64,000 nt of DNA. Origin: Nostoc indistinguendum CM1-VF10 (lineage in GTDB: Bacteria > Cyanobacteriota > Cyanobacteriia > Cyanobacteriales > Nostocaceae). Position 1 is the stretch's first letter. Each line of letters begins with the position of its first letter. The notes under the pieces were generated by a model that did no database searches, was not told the DNA's origin, and saw only the letters and a program-made list of their open reading frames with translations. This document shows positions 55,968-64,000 of this stretch, piece after piece. Both the position numbers and the translations under genes were made by a program. The stretch covers positions 1-64,000 of the forward strand of contig JAHHHS010000020.1 in NCBI GenBank assembly GCA_019359215.1. The letters are read 5' to 3'.

Positions 55968-56576
55968 ATGAGCAAATATTTATCGTTCATTCAACCCCTG
56001 CTCAAGTCTTGGCAAACACTCACTGCCTTAATGGTAGTGGGTGTAATTACCTTGAGTTCAGGGGCGGCTAAATCAATACGCACAAATTTATTTAATATCC
56101 AACCTGCATACGCTCAGAGAATCACTCCTAGCGATGTTTGGCAAAAAGTGTATCAGCAATTACCAGATTTACCACGAGAAAATAAGTATATCAGCAAAGA
56201 AAATGGTCAAGTTGCCGAAAACAACACCTTAGTAAATCGTCTGATTAGATATCACATTTATACCAAAGGGCGGGCCCCAATTTATCGTTTGGATTGGAAG
56301 CTGACTTTAGCAGATTACCTGGGTGCAAATGAAATTATGTATGATACTACCTATCCAGGCAATGATGTACTACGGCAAAATCCGATAGAAGGCGATCGCA
56401 AAGCTATCACCCTTCTCACCCGCAGCCAGCGAGATGCCCTAGTACAAGTCTTAGTCAATGTATTTAATCCTACTTCCCAAAATACCCTATCCCCTAACCC
56501 CAACACCGCACCTAGTCCTAGTACGTCGACTACCCCACAGCTACCCCAACGAGGAGGGGCTGAACTACTGAAATAG
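55968..56576 (+). CDS. exported hypothetical protein linked to rpoZ
   Basis: A 202-aa protein with an N-terminal membrane/signal segment (LTALMVVGVITLSSGA) and a likely cleavage site at AYAQ (about residue 50). The mature part has ITPSDVWQKVYQQLPDLPRENKYI, LVNRLIRYHIYTKGRAP and DWKLTLADYLGAN, a pattern conserved in cyanobacterial proteins of unknown function. The tail is Pro/Ser/Thr-rich. It begins 24 bp after rpoZ and is probably co-transcribed. It is periplasmic or thylakoid-lumenal. Confidence 0.75.
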   Translation: MSKYLSFIQPLLKSWQTLTALMVVGVITLSSGAAKSIRTNLFNIQPAYAQRITPSDVWQKVYQQLPDLPRENKYISKENGQVAENNTLVNRLIRYHIYTKGRAPIYRLDWKLTLADYLGANEIMYDTTYPGNDVLRQNPIEGDRKAITLLTRSQRDALVQVLVNVFNPTSQNTLSPNPNTAPSPSTSTTPQLPQRGGAELLK

Positions 56577-56603
56577 TGGAATATCCGTGAGAGGTTAAGA
56601 TAA

Positions 56604-58419
56604 AATACCTTTTGTCAACCAGTTAAAATACTCAAAATTGAACGTTCAGAATTAATTGGTAAGTCTGACTATAATTTCTTTTGCAAAACAGAAGCCGATG
56701 TTTTTCGGGAGAGAGATGAACTTGTATTTACCATTGGCTTGGCTGATGAAAATGAGGAATTAATCACAGATTCTCAAGGTGAAACTCAGGTCATTTATAT
56801 TAAGAAAAACCTATTTTCCGATGAGGTTGGTAATTTATTTTTAGTGGGTTCAATTCGGCTGATTGGTTCCAAAGATAAAATTGAAACTGTTTTGCTGTAT
56901 CAGACAGTAAATAAGTTGAAACAGGAAATTCATGAACGCCAAGAAACAGAGAAGCGCTTTTGCAGACATAGTAATGCTCTACAGCAACTCGTGCAAAGTG
57001 AAAAACTACAATATGATGATTTTCAAATTGCCATCCAATATATCACAGAAGTGGCTAGCTTGGGTCTTGATGTCGAACGTGTAAGCGTTTGGTTATACAC
57101 AGAAGAACGTCTAGGGATTCGGTGTATTGATTTATATGAACGTGAGAAGAATTGCCACAATCATGGTTTTGAATTATCTGTCTGTGACTTTCCTAGGTAT
57201 TTTCAAGCTCTAAAGGAAGAACAAGTAATTGCAGTTTCTAATGTTCATACTGATCCTCGCACTTCAGAGTTTTCTGCAACTTATACAACCCCACTGGGAA
57301 TTAACTCAATGCTTGATGCCAGGATTTGGTCTAGAGGACAGGTGATTGGTGTAGTTTGTTGTGAACATTTGGGAACTCAGCGTAACTGGACATTAGAAGA
57401 AGAAAGTTTTATTGGCTCGATTACTGACTTTGTGCGACTGGTAATTGAATCAGGCGATCGCAAAATTGTTGAAGAAGCACTGCGACAATCAGAAATGCAG
57501 CTCAGACACCAAACTCAACAACTAGAGGAAGGACTGAAAGAATTACAACGCACTCAAACCCAAATGCTCCAAAGTGAAAAAATGTCTTCTTTGGGACAAT
57601 TGGTAGCAGGTGTTGCTCACGAAATTAATAATCCAGTTAACTTTATCTATGGCAATATTGCACCTGCTCATGATTACATTCAAGACTTACTAAACCTGAT
57701 TAAGCTATATCAAAAATACTATCCTGATCCAGTTACTGTTATTCAATCAGAAATTACAGCTATAGACCTAGAATTTTTAATGAGAGATTTACCTAAGCTC
57801 CTATATTCAATGAAAATAGGAGCAGATCGCATTCGGCAAATCGTCCTTTCTCTGCGAAATTTCTCTCGCCTAGATGAAGCTGAATATAAAGCAGTTGATA
57901 TTCATGAAGGAATTGATAGTACGTTATTAATTTTAGAACATCGCCTCAAAGCAAAACCTGATTATCCAGGAATTAAAATTATTAAGCAATATGGATATTT
58001 GCCTTCAGTTCAGTGCTATGCAGGTCAACTCAATCAATCAAGTGTTCATGAATATTTTAACTAATGCAATTGATGCCTTAGAAGAATGGGATAAACAACG
58101 CACTCAACAGGAAATACAACAATCTCCTAGCGTGATTCAGATTTGTACAGAAATAATTAGTAAAAATCAGATTGCAATTAAAATCGCCGACAATGGTCTG
58201 GGTATACCGGAAAAAATAAAACAACGCATTTTCGACCCCTTCTTTACGACAAAACCAATTGGTAAAGGTACAGGAATGGGTATGTCAATTAGTTATCAAA
58301 TTGTGACCCAAAATCATCATGGCACTCTTGAATGCATTTCATCTCCAGATCAGGGTACGGCATTTGTGATTGTCATCCCTCTAAAACAGCAGATCAGTCA
58401 AGATTACCCAATAGAATGA
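56604..58419 (+). pseudogene. PAS-GAF sensor histidine kinase, N-terminally truncated and frameshifted
   Basis: The frame opens after a stop at 56601 with the end of a PAS domain (ELIGKSDYNFFCKTEADVF), then GAF (about 57000-57440), a coiled linker, the H box (GQLVAGVAHEINNPVNF) and the start of the ATPase. At 58033-58040 the tetramer ATCA is duplicated (ATCAATCA), shifting the frame after AGQLNQ. The remainder continues in another frame from about 58034 with VFMNILTNAIDALEE (N box), IADNGLGIPE (G1) and GKGTGMGMSISYQIV (G2). No plausible start codon precedes the PAS piece. It would have been a hybrid-free sensor kinase; its response regulator is not adjacent. Confidence 0.85.
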
Positions 58420-58545
58420 CAATCATCAGATCATGGCGAGAATCTGAGATTGTGCAGCAGCCCTACAGTTTCATAGAGAATTGGGATTAGAAGTTGTAAA
58501 TTAATAACTATTTACTCACTCATAACTCCTCACTTCTAACTAATT

Positions 58546-58911
58546 ATGGAACGCCTTGTAAAAACCGGATTTGGCTGGCGTATTGGCTGGAACCCCGATG
58601 CACCTGAATTTAAAGGTTTAGTGGGTACAGATGATTGGGCGATTGAATTAACCGAAGCCGAGTTGAATGATTTTTGCCGTCTACTAGCACAGCTGGCAGA
58701 TACCATGAAGCAACTCGCCACTGAATTAATGGAAGAGGAAAAAATTGCTTGTGAAGCCGAAAGCAATTTATTATGGATGGAGGTGGAAGGCTATCCTCAT
58801 GATTACAGTCTGCGCCTCATCTTGAATACAGGGCGATGTGTAGAAGGTAAATGGGATGCTTCTGCTGTTCCAGATTTACTGCAAGCTACTGGGATGCTTA
58901 AGGTTTTTTAA
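58546..58911 (+). CDS. DUF1818 family protein
   Basis: A 121-aa cyanobacterial/plastid-type DUF1818 protein: MERLVKTGFGWRIGWNPDA, FKGLVGTDDWAIELTEAE, an acidic helical centre, then ESNLLWMEVEGYPHDYSLRL and ECGR-like GRCVEGKWDASAVP. It is universally present in cyanobacteria, of unknown function. It has no membrane segment. It lies 51 bp upstream of the tRNA-Pro gene, same strand. Confidence 0.88.
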   Translation: MERLVKTGFGWRIGWNPDAPEFKGLVGTDDWAIELTEAELNDFCRLLAQLADTMKQLATELMEEEKIACEAESNLLWMEVEGYPHDYSLRLILNTGRCVEGKWDASAVPDLLQATGMLKVF

Positions 58912-58961
58912 ATTTGCCTCTTGATTATCCTATAGTTTTGCTATATGATGGTAATTCTGAC

Positions 58962-59035
58962 CGGGGCGTAGCGCAGCTTGGTAGCGCGCCACTTTGGGGT
59001 AGTGGAGGTCGTGGGTTCGAATCCCGCCGCTCCGA
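58962..59035 (+). tRNA. tRNA-Pro (anticodon GGG)
   Basis: A 74-nt cloverleaf. Acceptor CGGGGCG pairs with CGCTCCG (one G-T); D arm GCGC-AGCTTGGTA-GCGC; anticodon stem CCACT/AGTGG with loop TTGGGGT giving anticodon GGG; T arm GTGGG-TTCGAAT-CCCGC. The CCA end is not encoded. A hairpin terminator follows at 59051. Confidence 0.95.
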
Positions 59036-59592
59036 TTAATGATAAGCCAGGCCTGCTAGTCTTTTCAAAAGATTAGCAGGCTTTTCAATCAGGATCTTCT
59101 TCGGTAACCTCTATTAGATACTAAAAGATATAAATTGTTAAGCAGTTAACCTATCAAACATAAGTGCACTCATAGCAATTTGAACAACAGTTCCACTTAC
59201 CTCTGGTACTAGTTTGTAAGTAAGTAGAAGCTTTGCCAAGTATATTTACTTATTTATATACTAGTAGTGTGGGACTAACTGACAGGGGTATTGAGTGGGT
59301 GGTAGAAAATTACTCCTTTTAGGGGATGTTTTTACAAGAGAGAACACCCCAATTTGACATTGAAACAGCCTAAAATTAATGGTTTCAAATATCTGCGTTA
59401 CATATCTTTACAATGTATGCGATTTTGCAGGTGTCTTGGTGGCTACCCGACTACATTAACCCTCTCTTCACGCTCTTTTTGAGCAAAAGTATTGTAAGTC
59501 TTTTAATTTTAGTTTTATATAAAAAAGCTGCAATATTTATAAAAATACTGGTAAACATAAACATAATAATATTGTAATATATATATGTATAT
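59036..59592. other. intergenic region
   Basis: After the terminator it contains AT-rich sequence and no gene. The final ~80 bp before the DUF4910 gene is very AT-rich (TAATATATATATGTATATATG), so the exact promoter is unclear. Confidence 0.4.
59051..59085 (+). terminator. rho-independent terminator of the tRNA-Pro transcript
   Basis: Stem GCCTGCTAGTCTTTT / AAAAGATTAGCAGGC with one mismatch, then TTTTC. Confidence 0.8.
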
Positions 59593-60933
59593 ATGACGAA
59601 TTTGTTTAATAAACATATGCAAAATGCTACTGAGATAAACACCAATATTAATGTTAACGATATTAGTCATAAAATGTACCAGTTAATATCTGATTTGTAT
59701 CCCCTCTGTCGTAGTATTACTGGTGATGGCTTACGAAAAACACTGGATATTATTCAAAAAAATATTCCCTTGTCTATACATGATATCCCTACTGGGACTG
59801 AAGTCTTTGATTGGACTATTCCTAAAGAATGGAATATCAGAGATGCGTTTATTAAAAATTCACAGGGTGAAAAGATTATAGATTTCCATGAGTCTAATCT
59901 GCATATAGTTAATTACAGTATAAATATTCATGAAAAGATGTCATTACAGGATTTAAAAGCACATCTTTTTACACTACCCGATCGCCCTGATTGGATTCCT
60001 TATAGAACTTCTTACTATAAAGAGAACTGGGGATTCTGTCTCAGTCACAATCAATTATTGGAATTAAAAGATGAAGTGTATGAAGTTTGCATTGATTCTT
60101 CTTTAGAGAATGGTTATTTAACTTACGGAGAGTATTACATTAGAGGTAAAAAACCAGATGAAATTCTGATTTCATGTCATACCTGCCACCCATCACTTTG
60201 TAATGACAATCTCTCTGGTCTAGCATTGGCAACCTTCTTAGCCAAACATCTTAGCCAAATTTCACCTTCTTACTCGTATCGTTTTCTGTTTATTCCTGGA
60301 ACAATTGGTTCCATTACTTGGCTGGCTTTAAATGAAGTGAGTGTTAACAAAATAAAACATGGTTTAGTTGTAACTTGTGTTGGTGATTCAGGTAAGTCTC
60401 ACTACAAAAAAAGCCGTCAAGGTAATGCTGAAATCGATAAAGCTGTTACTCAGGTTTTGAAAAATTCTGGACAAGATTATGAAATTATGGAGTTCTCTCC
60501 CTATGGCTATGATGAACGGCAATTTTGTTCACCAGGATTTAATCTTCCTGTAGGTTGTTTCATGCGATCGCCTCATGGTACTTATCCTCAATATCATACA
60601 TCAGCAGATAATCTGGATTTAGTAAAACCCCAATATTTGGCTGATTCTTTCTCAAAACTTTTGTCAGTCTTAGACATTATAGAGAATGATAAAAAATACT
60701 TAAATCAAAATCCTAAATGTGAACCGCAGTTAGGTAAACGAGGATTATATAGCGCTATAGGTGGGCAGACTGATACAAAGAAGAGTGAAATGGCAATGTT
60801 ATGGATTTTAAACTTGTCTGATGGCAATCACACACTGTTGGATATTTCTGAAAAATCAAGCTTAGAGTTTGATTTGATTAAGAAAACAGCAGATACTTTG
60901 TTGCAGTTTAATTTGTTGAAAGAAACAACTTAA
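59593..60933 (+). CDS. DUF4910 aminopeptidase-like protein with winged-helix C-terminus
   Basis: A 446-aa protein of the DUF4910/DUF2172 aminopeptidase-like family found in surface-polysaccharide loci. The N-terminal domain begins YQLISDLYPLCRSITGDGLRKTL. The zinc-peptidase-like (M28-type) motifs are SCHTCHPSLCNDNLSG (His and Asp ligands), YGYDERQFCSPG and GTYPQYHTSADNL (His). A C-terminal winged helix (about 380-446) follows. The precise activity is unproven; such proteins are thought to modify glycan or peptide precursors. It faces genes of nucleotide-sugar synthesis on the opposite strand. Confidence 0.82.
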   Translation: MTNLFNKHMQNATEINTNINVNDISHKMYQLISDLYPLCRSITGDGLRKTLDIIQKNIPLSIHDIPTGTEVFDWTIPKEWNIRDAFIKNSQGEKIIDFHESNLHIVNYSINIHEKMSLQDLKAHLFTLPDRPDWIPYRTSYYKENWGFCLSHNQLLELKDEVYEVCIDSSLENGYLTYGEYYIRGKKPDEILISCHTCHPSLCNDNLSGLALATFLAKHLSQISPSYSYRFLFIPGTIGSITWLALNEVSVNKIKHGLVVTCVGDSGKSHYKKSRQGNAEIDKAVTQVLKNSGQDYEIMEFSPYGYDERQFCSPGFNLPVGCFMRSPHGTYPQYHTSADNLDLVKPQYLADSFSKLLSVLDIIENDKKYLNQNPKCEPQLGKRGLYSAIGGQTDTKKSEMAMLWILNLSDGNHTLLDISEKSSLEFDLIKKTADTLLQFNLLKETT

Positions 60934-60943
60934 TTTGAGCAAA

Positions 60944-61669
60944 TCAGGATTTCACGAGCGGTCTAAGACTGATATCAGTAACTTCAGCAGTTCGAGGTAA
61001 ACTTAGCGCATTAATGACTACTGCGGCCACGTCCTCTGGCTGCATAAGGCGTTCAGGATAATAGGGTTTACCCTCCATCTCGTGAATTTTTGCTTGTCCA
61101 GGAGTAGCAGTACGCCCAGGAAACACGCTCATAACCCGCACTTGCTCGGCATTAATTTCTACACGAAGAGAGTCAGCGATCGCCTTAAGAGCGTGTTTGG
61201 TGGCCGCATATTGCCCCACATTCGCTCTGGGATTCATAATCGCACTGGAGTTGATAAACAAAATTTGTCCCCGACTGGATAAAAGCATGGGGAGTAAAGT
61301 TTGTGTCAAGAGATAGGGAGCGCGAACATTGACCCGATACAGGAAGTCGAAGTCTTGAATAGAACTCTTTTGAAATGTCCCCATTGAGAACATACCCGCA
61401 CTCAGGATGAGCAGGTCAATTTGTTCAAAATCTCGTTCAAGATTTGTTTTTAGCTTAGTTATATCTTCATCAACCATCAAGTCGATTGTATAGCAAACAA
61501 CGTTAGGAGAAGTTTCTTTAGCAATCGCGGCGACTATTTGCAAAGTTTCAAGGTTACGTCCTAACAAACAAAGTTTTACACCTTGTGCCGCCAAACCCAA
61601 AGCGATCGCTCTACCGATACCGCTACTAGCTCCTGTAACAACTGCAACCTGACCTAATAAAGCTTCCAT
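60944..61669 (-). CDS. short-chain dehydrogenase/reductase
   Basis: A 241-aa classical SDR from the start at 61669 (MEALLGQVAVVTG): NAD(P) motif TGASSGIGRA, ILSAGMF, Ser in ILFINSSA and the catalytic YAATKHALK. PERLMQPEDVAAVVINAL is a typical late motif. Cofactor preference cannot be settled. It ends 10 bp after the convergent DUF4910 gene stop. Probably part of sugar or glycan metabolism given the locus, though many SDRs have other roles. Confidence 0.85.
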   Translation of the reverse strand: MEALLGQVAVVTGASSGIGRAIALGLAAQGVKLCLLGRNLETLQIVAAIAKETSPNVVCYTIDLMVDEDITKLKTNLERDFEQIDLLILSAGMFSMGTFQKSSIQDFDFLYRVNVRAPYLLTQTLLPMLLSSRGQILFINSSAIMNPRANVGQYAATKHALKAIADSLRVEINAEQVRVMSVFPGRTATPGQAKIHEMEGKPYYPERLMQPEDVAAVVINALSLPRTAEVTDISLRPLVKS

Positions 61670-61777
61670 AATGAGAGTAAACAATTCAAAATGAAGAAAT
61701 ATATACGTGGTAAACCTGCGAACGATTTCGATTGTACAAATTGTAAATTTCTTTATCTGCTGTAATAAAACACGCGA

Positions 61778-62431
61778 CTAAAAAACTACTTTACGGCAAT
61801 AAAAAGCTTCTGCATACTTGTTGGGTGAATTAGATTCAACTCCTCGCAGTCTTAGAATTGATCGAAAGGTTTCTTCTGTAAACCATTGTTTATTGTTTTG
61901 CGACGGAAAGCTGTCAATAATATATTGAATTTTATTTTGACAATTTTTTTCATTTAAATTAACAAAGAAATTAGGATTGCCTAAATCACCATCATATTTA
62001 GGTATTTCATACTCTAAAATTAAATTATTTCTAAATGTATTCCAAGTCAATTCAGAAATTAAGCGATGATCTTGATGCAAATCCTGGCGATAATGAGTAA
62101 AAATTAAATCAGGGCTGTATTCTCGTTTTAGTTCCTCGAAAAAGCGTTTAATTTCAATTCCGATGAAAGGAAAAAATCCATCTTGAAATTGTTTGATTAC
62201 TATATTTTTTATATTTGTATTTTCTAAAAATTTATTAGCGCTATTATAAGCTTCCTTTTCTCTTTGTAAGTTTGAACTAAATACAACCCAATAAAACATA
62301 ATATTTGGGTAAGTTTCTATCAACTTTAATATCGTGCCTCCGCAACCAATTTCTATATCATCACAATGTGCTCCTAAACACAAAACTTTATAATCTAAGT
62401 TTTTTTCTCCCTCAAAAGCAAATTTAAGCAT
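61778..62431 (-). CDS. PIG-L family deacetylase
   Basis: A 217-aa LmbE/PIG-L protein: KVLCLGAHCDDIEIGCGGTI with the zinc-binding AHxDD motif near the N-terminus, FTHYRQDLHQDHRLISELTW with further zinc His, and the late SPNKYAEAFYC. The family removes N-acetyl groups from amino sugars, so it fits polysaccharide modification in this cluster. It has AT-rich codon use compared with the housekeeping genes, as do its neighbours. Confidence 0.85.
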   Translation of the reverse strand: MLKFAFEGEKNLDYKVLCLGAHCDDIEIGCGGTILKLIETYPNIMFYWVVFSSNLQREKEAYNSANKFLENTNIKNIVIKQFQDGFFPFIGIEIKRFFEELKREYSPDLIFTHYRQDLHQDHRLISELTWNTFRNNLILEYEIPKYDGDLGNPNFFVNLNEKNCQNKIQYIIDSFPSQNNKQWFTEETFRSILRLRGVESNSPNKYAEAFYCRKVVF

Positions 62432-62538
62432 ATTAATGATTTTTTGTTTTTAGAGAATAGTTTGTCTGAGATAGTTGCTTCAAATAATAATCACAGCAGA
62501 TACCCTTATGAGATATCTACTGTAAAATAGATTGGTAT

Positions 62539-63399
62539 TTAACTATTAGCCAAACTGATTGGTATGGAATCATTAGCAAACTGATAATTCCGGCTATATT
62601 CTAAATATGTTGCCTTCCTTTCAAGGAGGTTCCATACCGCCCAAGGAGCGTTGCCTTGGCAATACATATCATCTAACTGCTGCTGTTCTTTGAAAGTATC
62701 CATGCACGCCCAAAATCCGTTATATTTATAAGCTACTAATTGTTTTAATTTAATTAGCCTTTGAAACGGTTCAAGCACTAATTCCTCTCCAGTCTCAATG
62801 TATTTAAAGATATCCTTATTAAATACAAAAAAACCACCATTTATCCTAATACCAGCTTCCTGAACGCTTTGGATATCATTTACTAAACCATTTTCTTGTG
62901 TTGAAACTAAATGAAAACTTTGCGATGGTTTTACACACAAGAAACTGGCTATTTTGTTATGTCTATAAAAGTCATCAATTAAGTCAGGTAGGTGTAAATC
63001 TGTTAAGCCGTCGCTATAATTGGCTAAAAAGGCATCTTCCCCCTGTAAGTATTTTTCAACTGCCTTGAACCTTTGCCCTATATTTGAACTTAAGCCCGTA
63101 TCAACAAAAGTAATATTCCAATCCTCAATATCACTATTTACAAGTTGAATTTTCTTGCCCCCCTTCTGTAAAGTAAAATCATTGGAAACACACTCATCAT
63201 AATTGAGAAAATAATTTTTGATGACATCTGCTTTATAACCAAGACACAAAATAAAATCTTTGTGTCCATAGTGAGCATAGTATTTCATCACATGCCACAA
63301 TATTGGCCTGTAACCAATATGAACCATTGGCTTAGGAATATTACTGGATAATTCTCTTAATCTTGTTCCCAAACCACCGCAAAATAAAACTACTTTCAT
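62539..63399 (-). CDS. rfbF: glucose-1-phosphate cytidylyltransferase
   Basis: A 286-aa nucleotidyltransferase with the RfbF-type signature: VVLFCGGLGTRLRE (nucleotide-binding loop), PKPMVHIGYRPILWHVMKYY, LCLGYKADVIKNYF, FVDTGLSSNIGQR, and the sugar site GFFVFN and NGFWACMDTFKEQQ. It makes CDP-glucose from glucose-1-phosphate and CTP, the first step towards CDP-3,6-dideoxyhexoses. Length is slightly above E. coli/Salmonella RfbF (257 aa), mostly at the C-terminus. No rfbG or rfbH homologue is in the window; they may lie upstream beyond the edge. Confidence 0.88.
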   Translation of the reverse strand: MKVVLFCGGLGTRLRELSSNIPKPMVHIGYRPILWHVMKYYAHYGHKDFILCLGYKADVIKNYFLNYDECVSNDFTLQKGGKKIQLVNSDIEDWNITFVDTGLSSNIGQRFKAVEKYLQGEDAFLANYSDGLTDLHLPDLIDDFYRHNKIASFLCVKPSQSFHLVSTQENGLVNDIQSVQEAGIRINGGFFVFNKDIFKYIETGEELVLEPFQRLIKLKQLVAYKYNGFWACMDTFKEQQQLDDMYCQGNAPWAVWNLLERKATYLEYSRNYQFANDSIPISLANS

Positions 63400-63452
63400 T
63401 GTAATTTCCTTTGGTATTAATAAATCAGATTAAATTCCAGTTGCTTTTTTGC

Positions 63453-64000
63453 TCAAGCATAGACATTGACTTCGGGAATCGGGACTACAAATTTCCCACC
63501 CCAATCACGTACAAACGACATCTGGGACATTACTTCATTTTTCAGATTCCAAGGTAAAATCAACAGATAATCTGGCTTAGTTTCTTGAATCTTGTTTGGA
63601 TGAAAGATTGGGATATGAGTACCTGGTAAAAATTTACCTTGTTTGAATGGATTTCGATCTACAGTGTAATCAAGAAAATCTTCTCTAATTCCACAATAAT
63701 TCAACAGGGTATTACCTTTACCAGGAGCGCCGTAACCAACAATTGATTTTCCTTGGCGTTTAGCTGCAATTAAAAATTCCAAAAGTTGAAATTTGGTATC
63801 CTTTACTTTTTCGGCAAAGGAGAAATAACGTTCTATGTTGATAAATCCTGCTGCTTCTTCTCTAGCTCTTAAATCTTTTACATCCTCACTGATAGATTTA
63901 GAATTATCGTCTAGATGGCAACCATAAATTCTTAAAGAACCACCATGTGTAGAGAATTCTTCTACGTCAAAGATAGTTAAACCGTGAGCAGCAAAAACTT
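63453..64000 (-). CDS. sugar C-methyltransferase (SAM-dependent), partial
   Basis: The open frame runs past the right edge: it continues upstream of the first in-window ATG with HGLTIFDVEEFSTHGGSLRI. The visible part is the C-terminal half of a C-methyltransferase of the TylC3/NovU type: THGGSLRIYGCH, FLIAAKRQGKSIVGYGAPGKG and the C-terminal domain PDYLLILPWNLKNEVM. These enzymes methylate a keto-deoxysugar carbon (C-3 in TylC3; other carbons in relatives). With the rfbF-like gene just downstream (54 bp), it supports synthesis of a branched deoxysugar. The N-terminal SAM domain is outside the window. Confidence 0.82.
   Translation of the reverse strand, partial: VFAAHGLTIFDVEEFSTHGGSLRIYGCHLDDNSKSISEDVKDLRAREEAAGFINIERYFSFAEKVKDTKFQLLEFLIAAKRQGKSIVGYGAPGKGNTLLNYCGIREDFLDYTVDRNPFKQGKFLPGTHIPIFHPNKIQETKPDYLLILPWNLKNEVMSQMSFVRDWGGKFVVPIPEVNVYA

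Overview
The window looks like chromosomal DNA of a filamentous, heterocyst-type cyanobacterium (Nostoc or a close relative). The HIP1 octamer GCGATCGC recurs throughout, there are heptamer short tandem repeats between genes, and the gene content is cyanobacterial: zeta-carotene desaturase, the PSII assembly peptide Psb34, a COP23-domain protein, DUF1818, cyanobacterial RpoZ and a CsbD stress protein. No replication origin, rRNA operon, prophage or CRISPR array is visible; one tRNA-Pro(GGG) is present.

Layout. 0-4 kb: transposase remnant, a tandem pair of TspO genes, a VanX-type D,D-dipeptidase, and a DUF4926 gene beside a broken partner. 3.6-13.5 kb: PLP decarboxylase, DrrAB-type ABC exporter, PrxQ peroxiredoxin, CobQ, a small ferredoxin, a HicB-like orphan, and crtQ/zds with an SRPBCC gene. 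13.9-15.8 kb: AT-rich gene desert with a decayed reading frame. 15.8-19 kb: frameshifted histidine phosphatase, a stress-like cluster (173-aa protein, lipoprotein, CsbD) and a protein built of five 19-residue repeats. 19.3-23.6 kb: uvrB followed by a mosaic in which the 3' end of uvrB is copied twice more. Uma2-type sequences follow each copy, with a toxin-antitoxin pair and a TmrB-like gene lying between copies.

23.7-44 kb is the most coherent accessory system: a type I secretion membrane-fusion protein and ABC exporter, then three intact RTX-type exoproteins and the remains of a fourth. The exoproteins carry phosphate-releasing domains: glycerophosphodiester phosphodiesterase, beta-propeller 3-phytase, phytase-associated esterase-like and endonuclease/exonuclease/phosphatase. 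Sequences with the 11-bp periodicity of cyanobacterial Pho boxes lie upstream of all four exoprotein loci. I read it as a phosphate-starvation secreted-enzyme locus; the outer-membrane TolC-type partner is not in the window.

44-59 kb is mostly housekeeping: COP23 protein, psb34, an operon pairing a DUF1611 protein with a dipeptide-epimerase-family enzyme (possible D-glutamate catabolism), a nucleoside hydrolase divergent from a yeast-like cytosine deaminase, metallophosphoesterase, subtilase, GH13 enzyme, fasciclin protein, rpoZ, a frameshifted histidine kinase, DUF1818 and tRNA-Pro. From 59.6 kb to the right edge lies a surface-polysaccharide or deoxysugar locus: DUF4910 aminopeptidase-like protein, SDR, PIG-L deacetylase, glucose-1-phosphate cytidylyltransferase and a sugar C-methyltransferase that runs off the edge.

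The window is rich in small lesions and short repeats: two clean frameshifts, several gene remnants, two MITE-like hairpin elements, a 27-bp element found three times, and inverted copies of a ~70-bp repeat. All calls rest on reading the sequence and recalled family knowledge; no searches were run.
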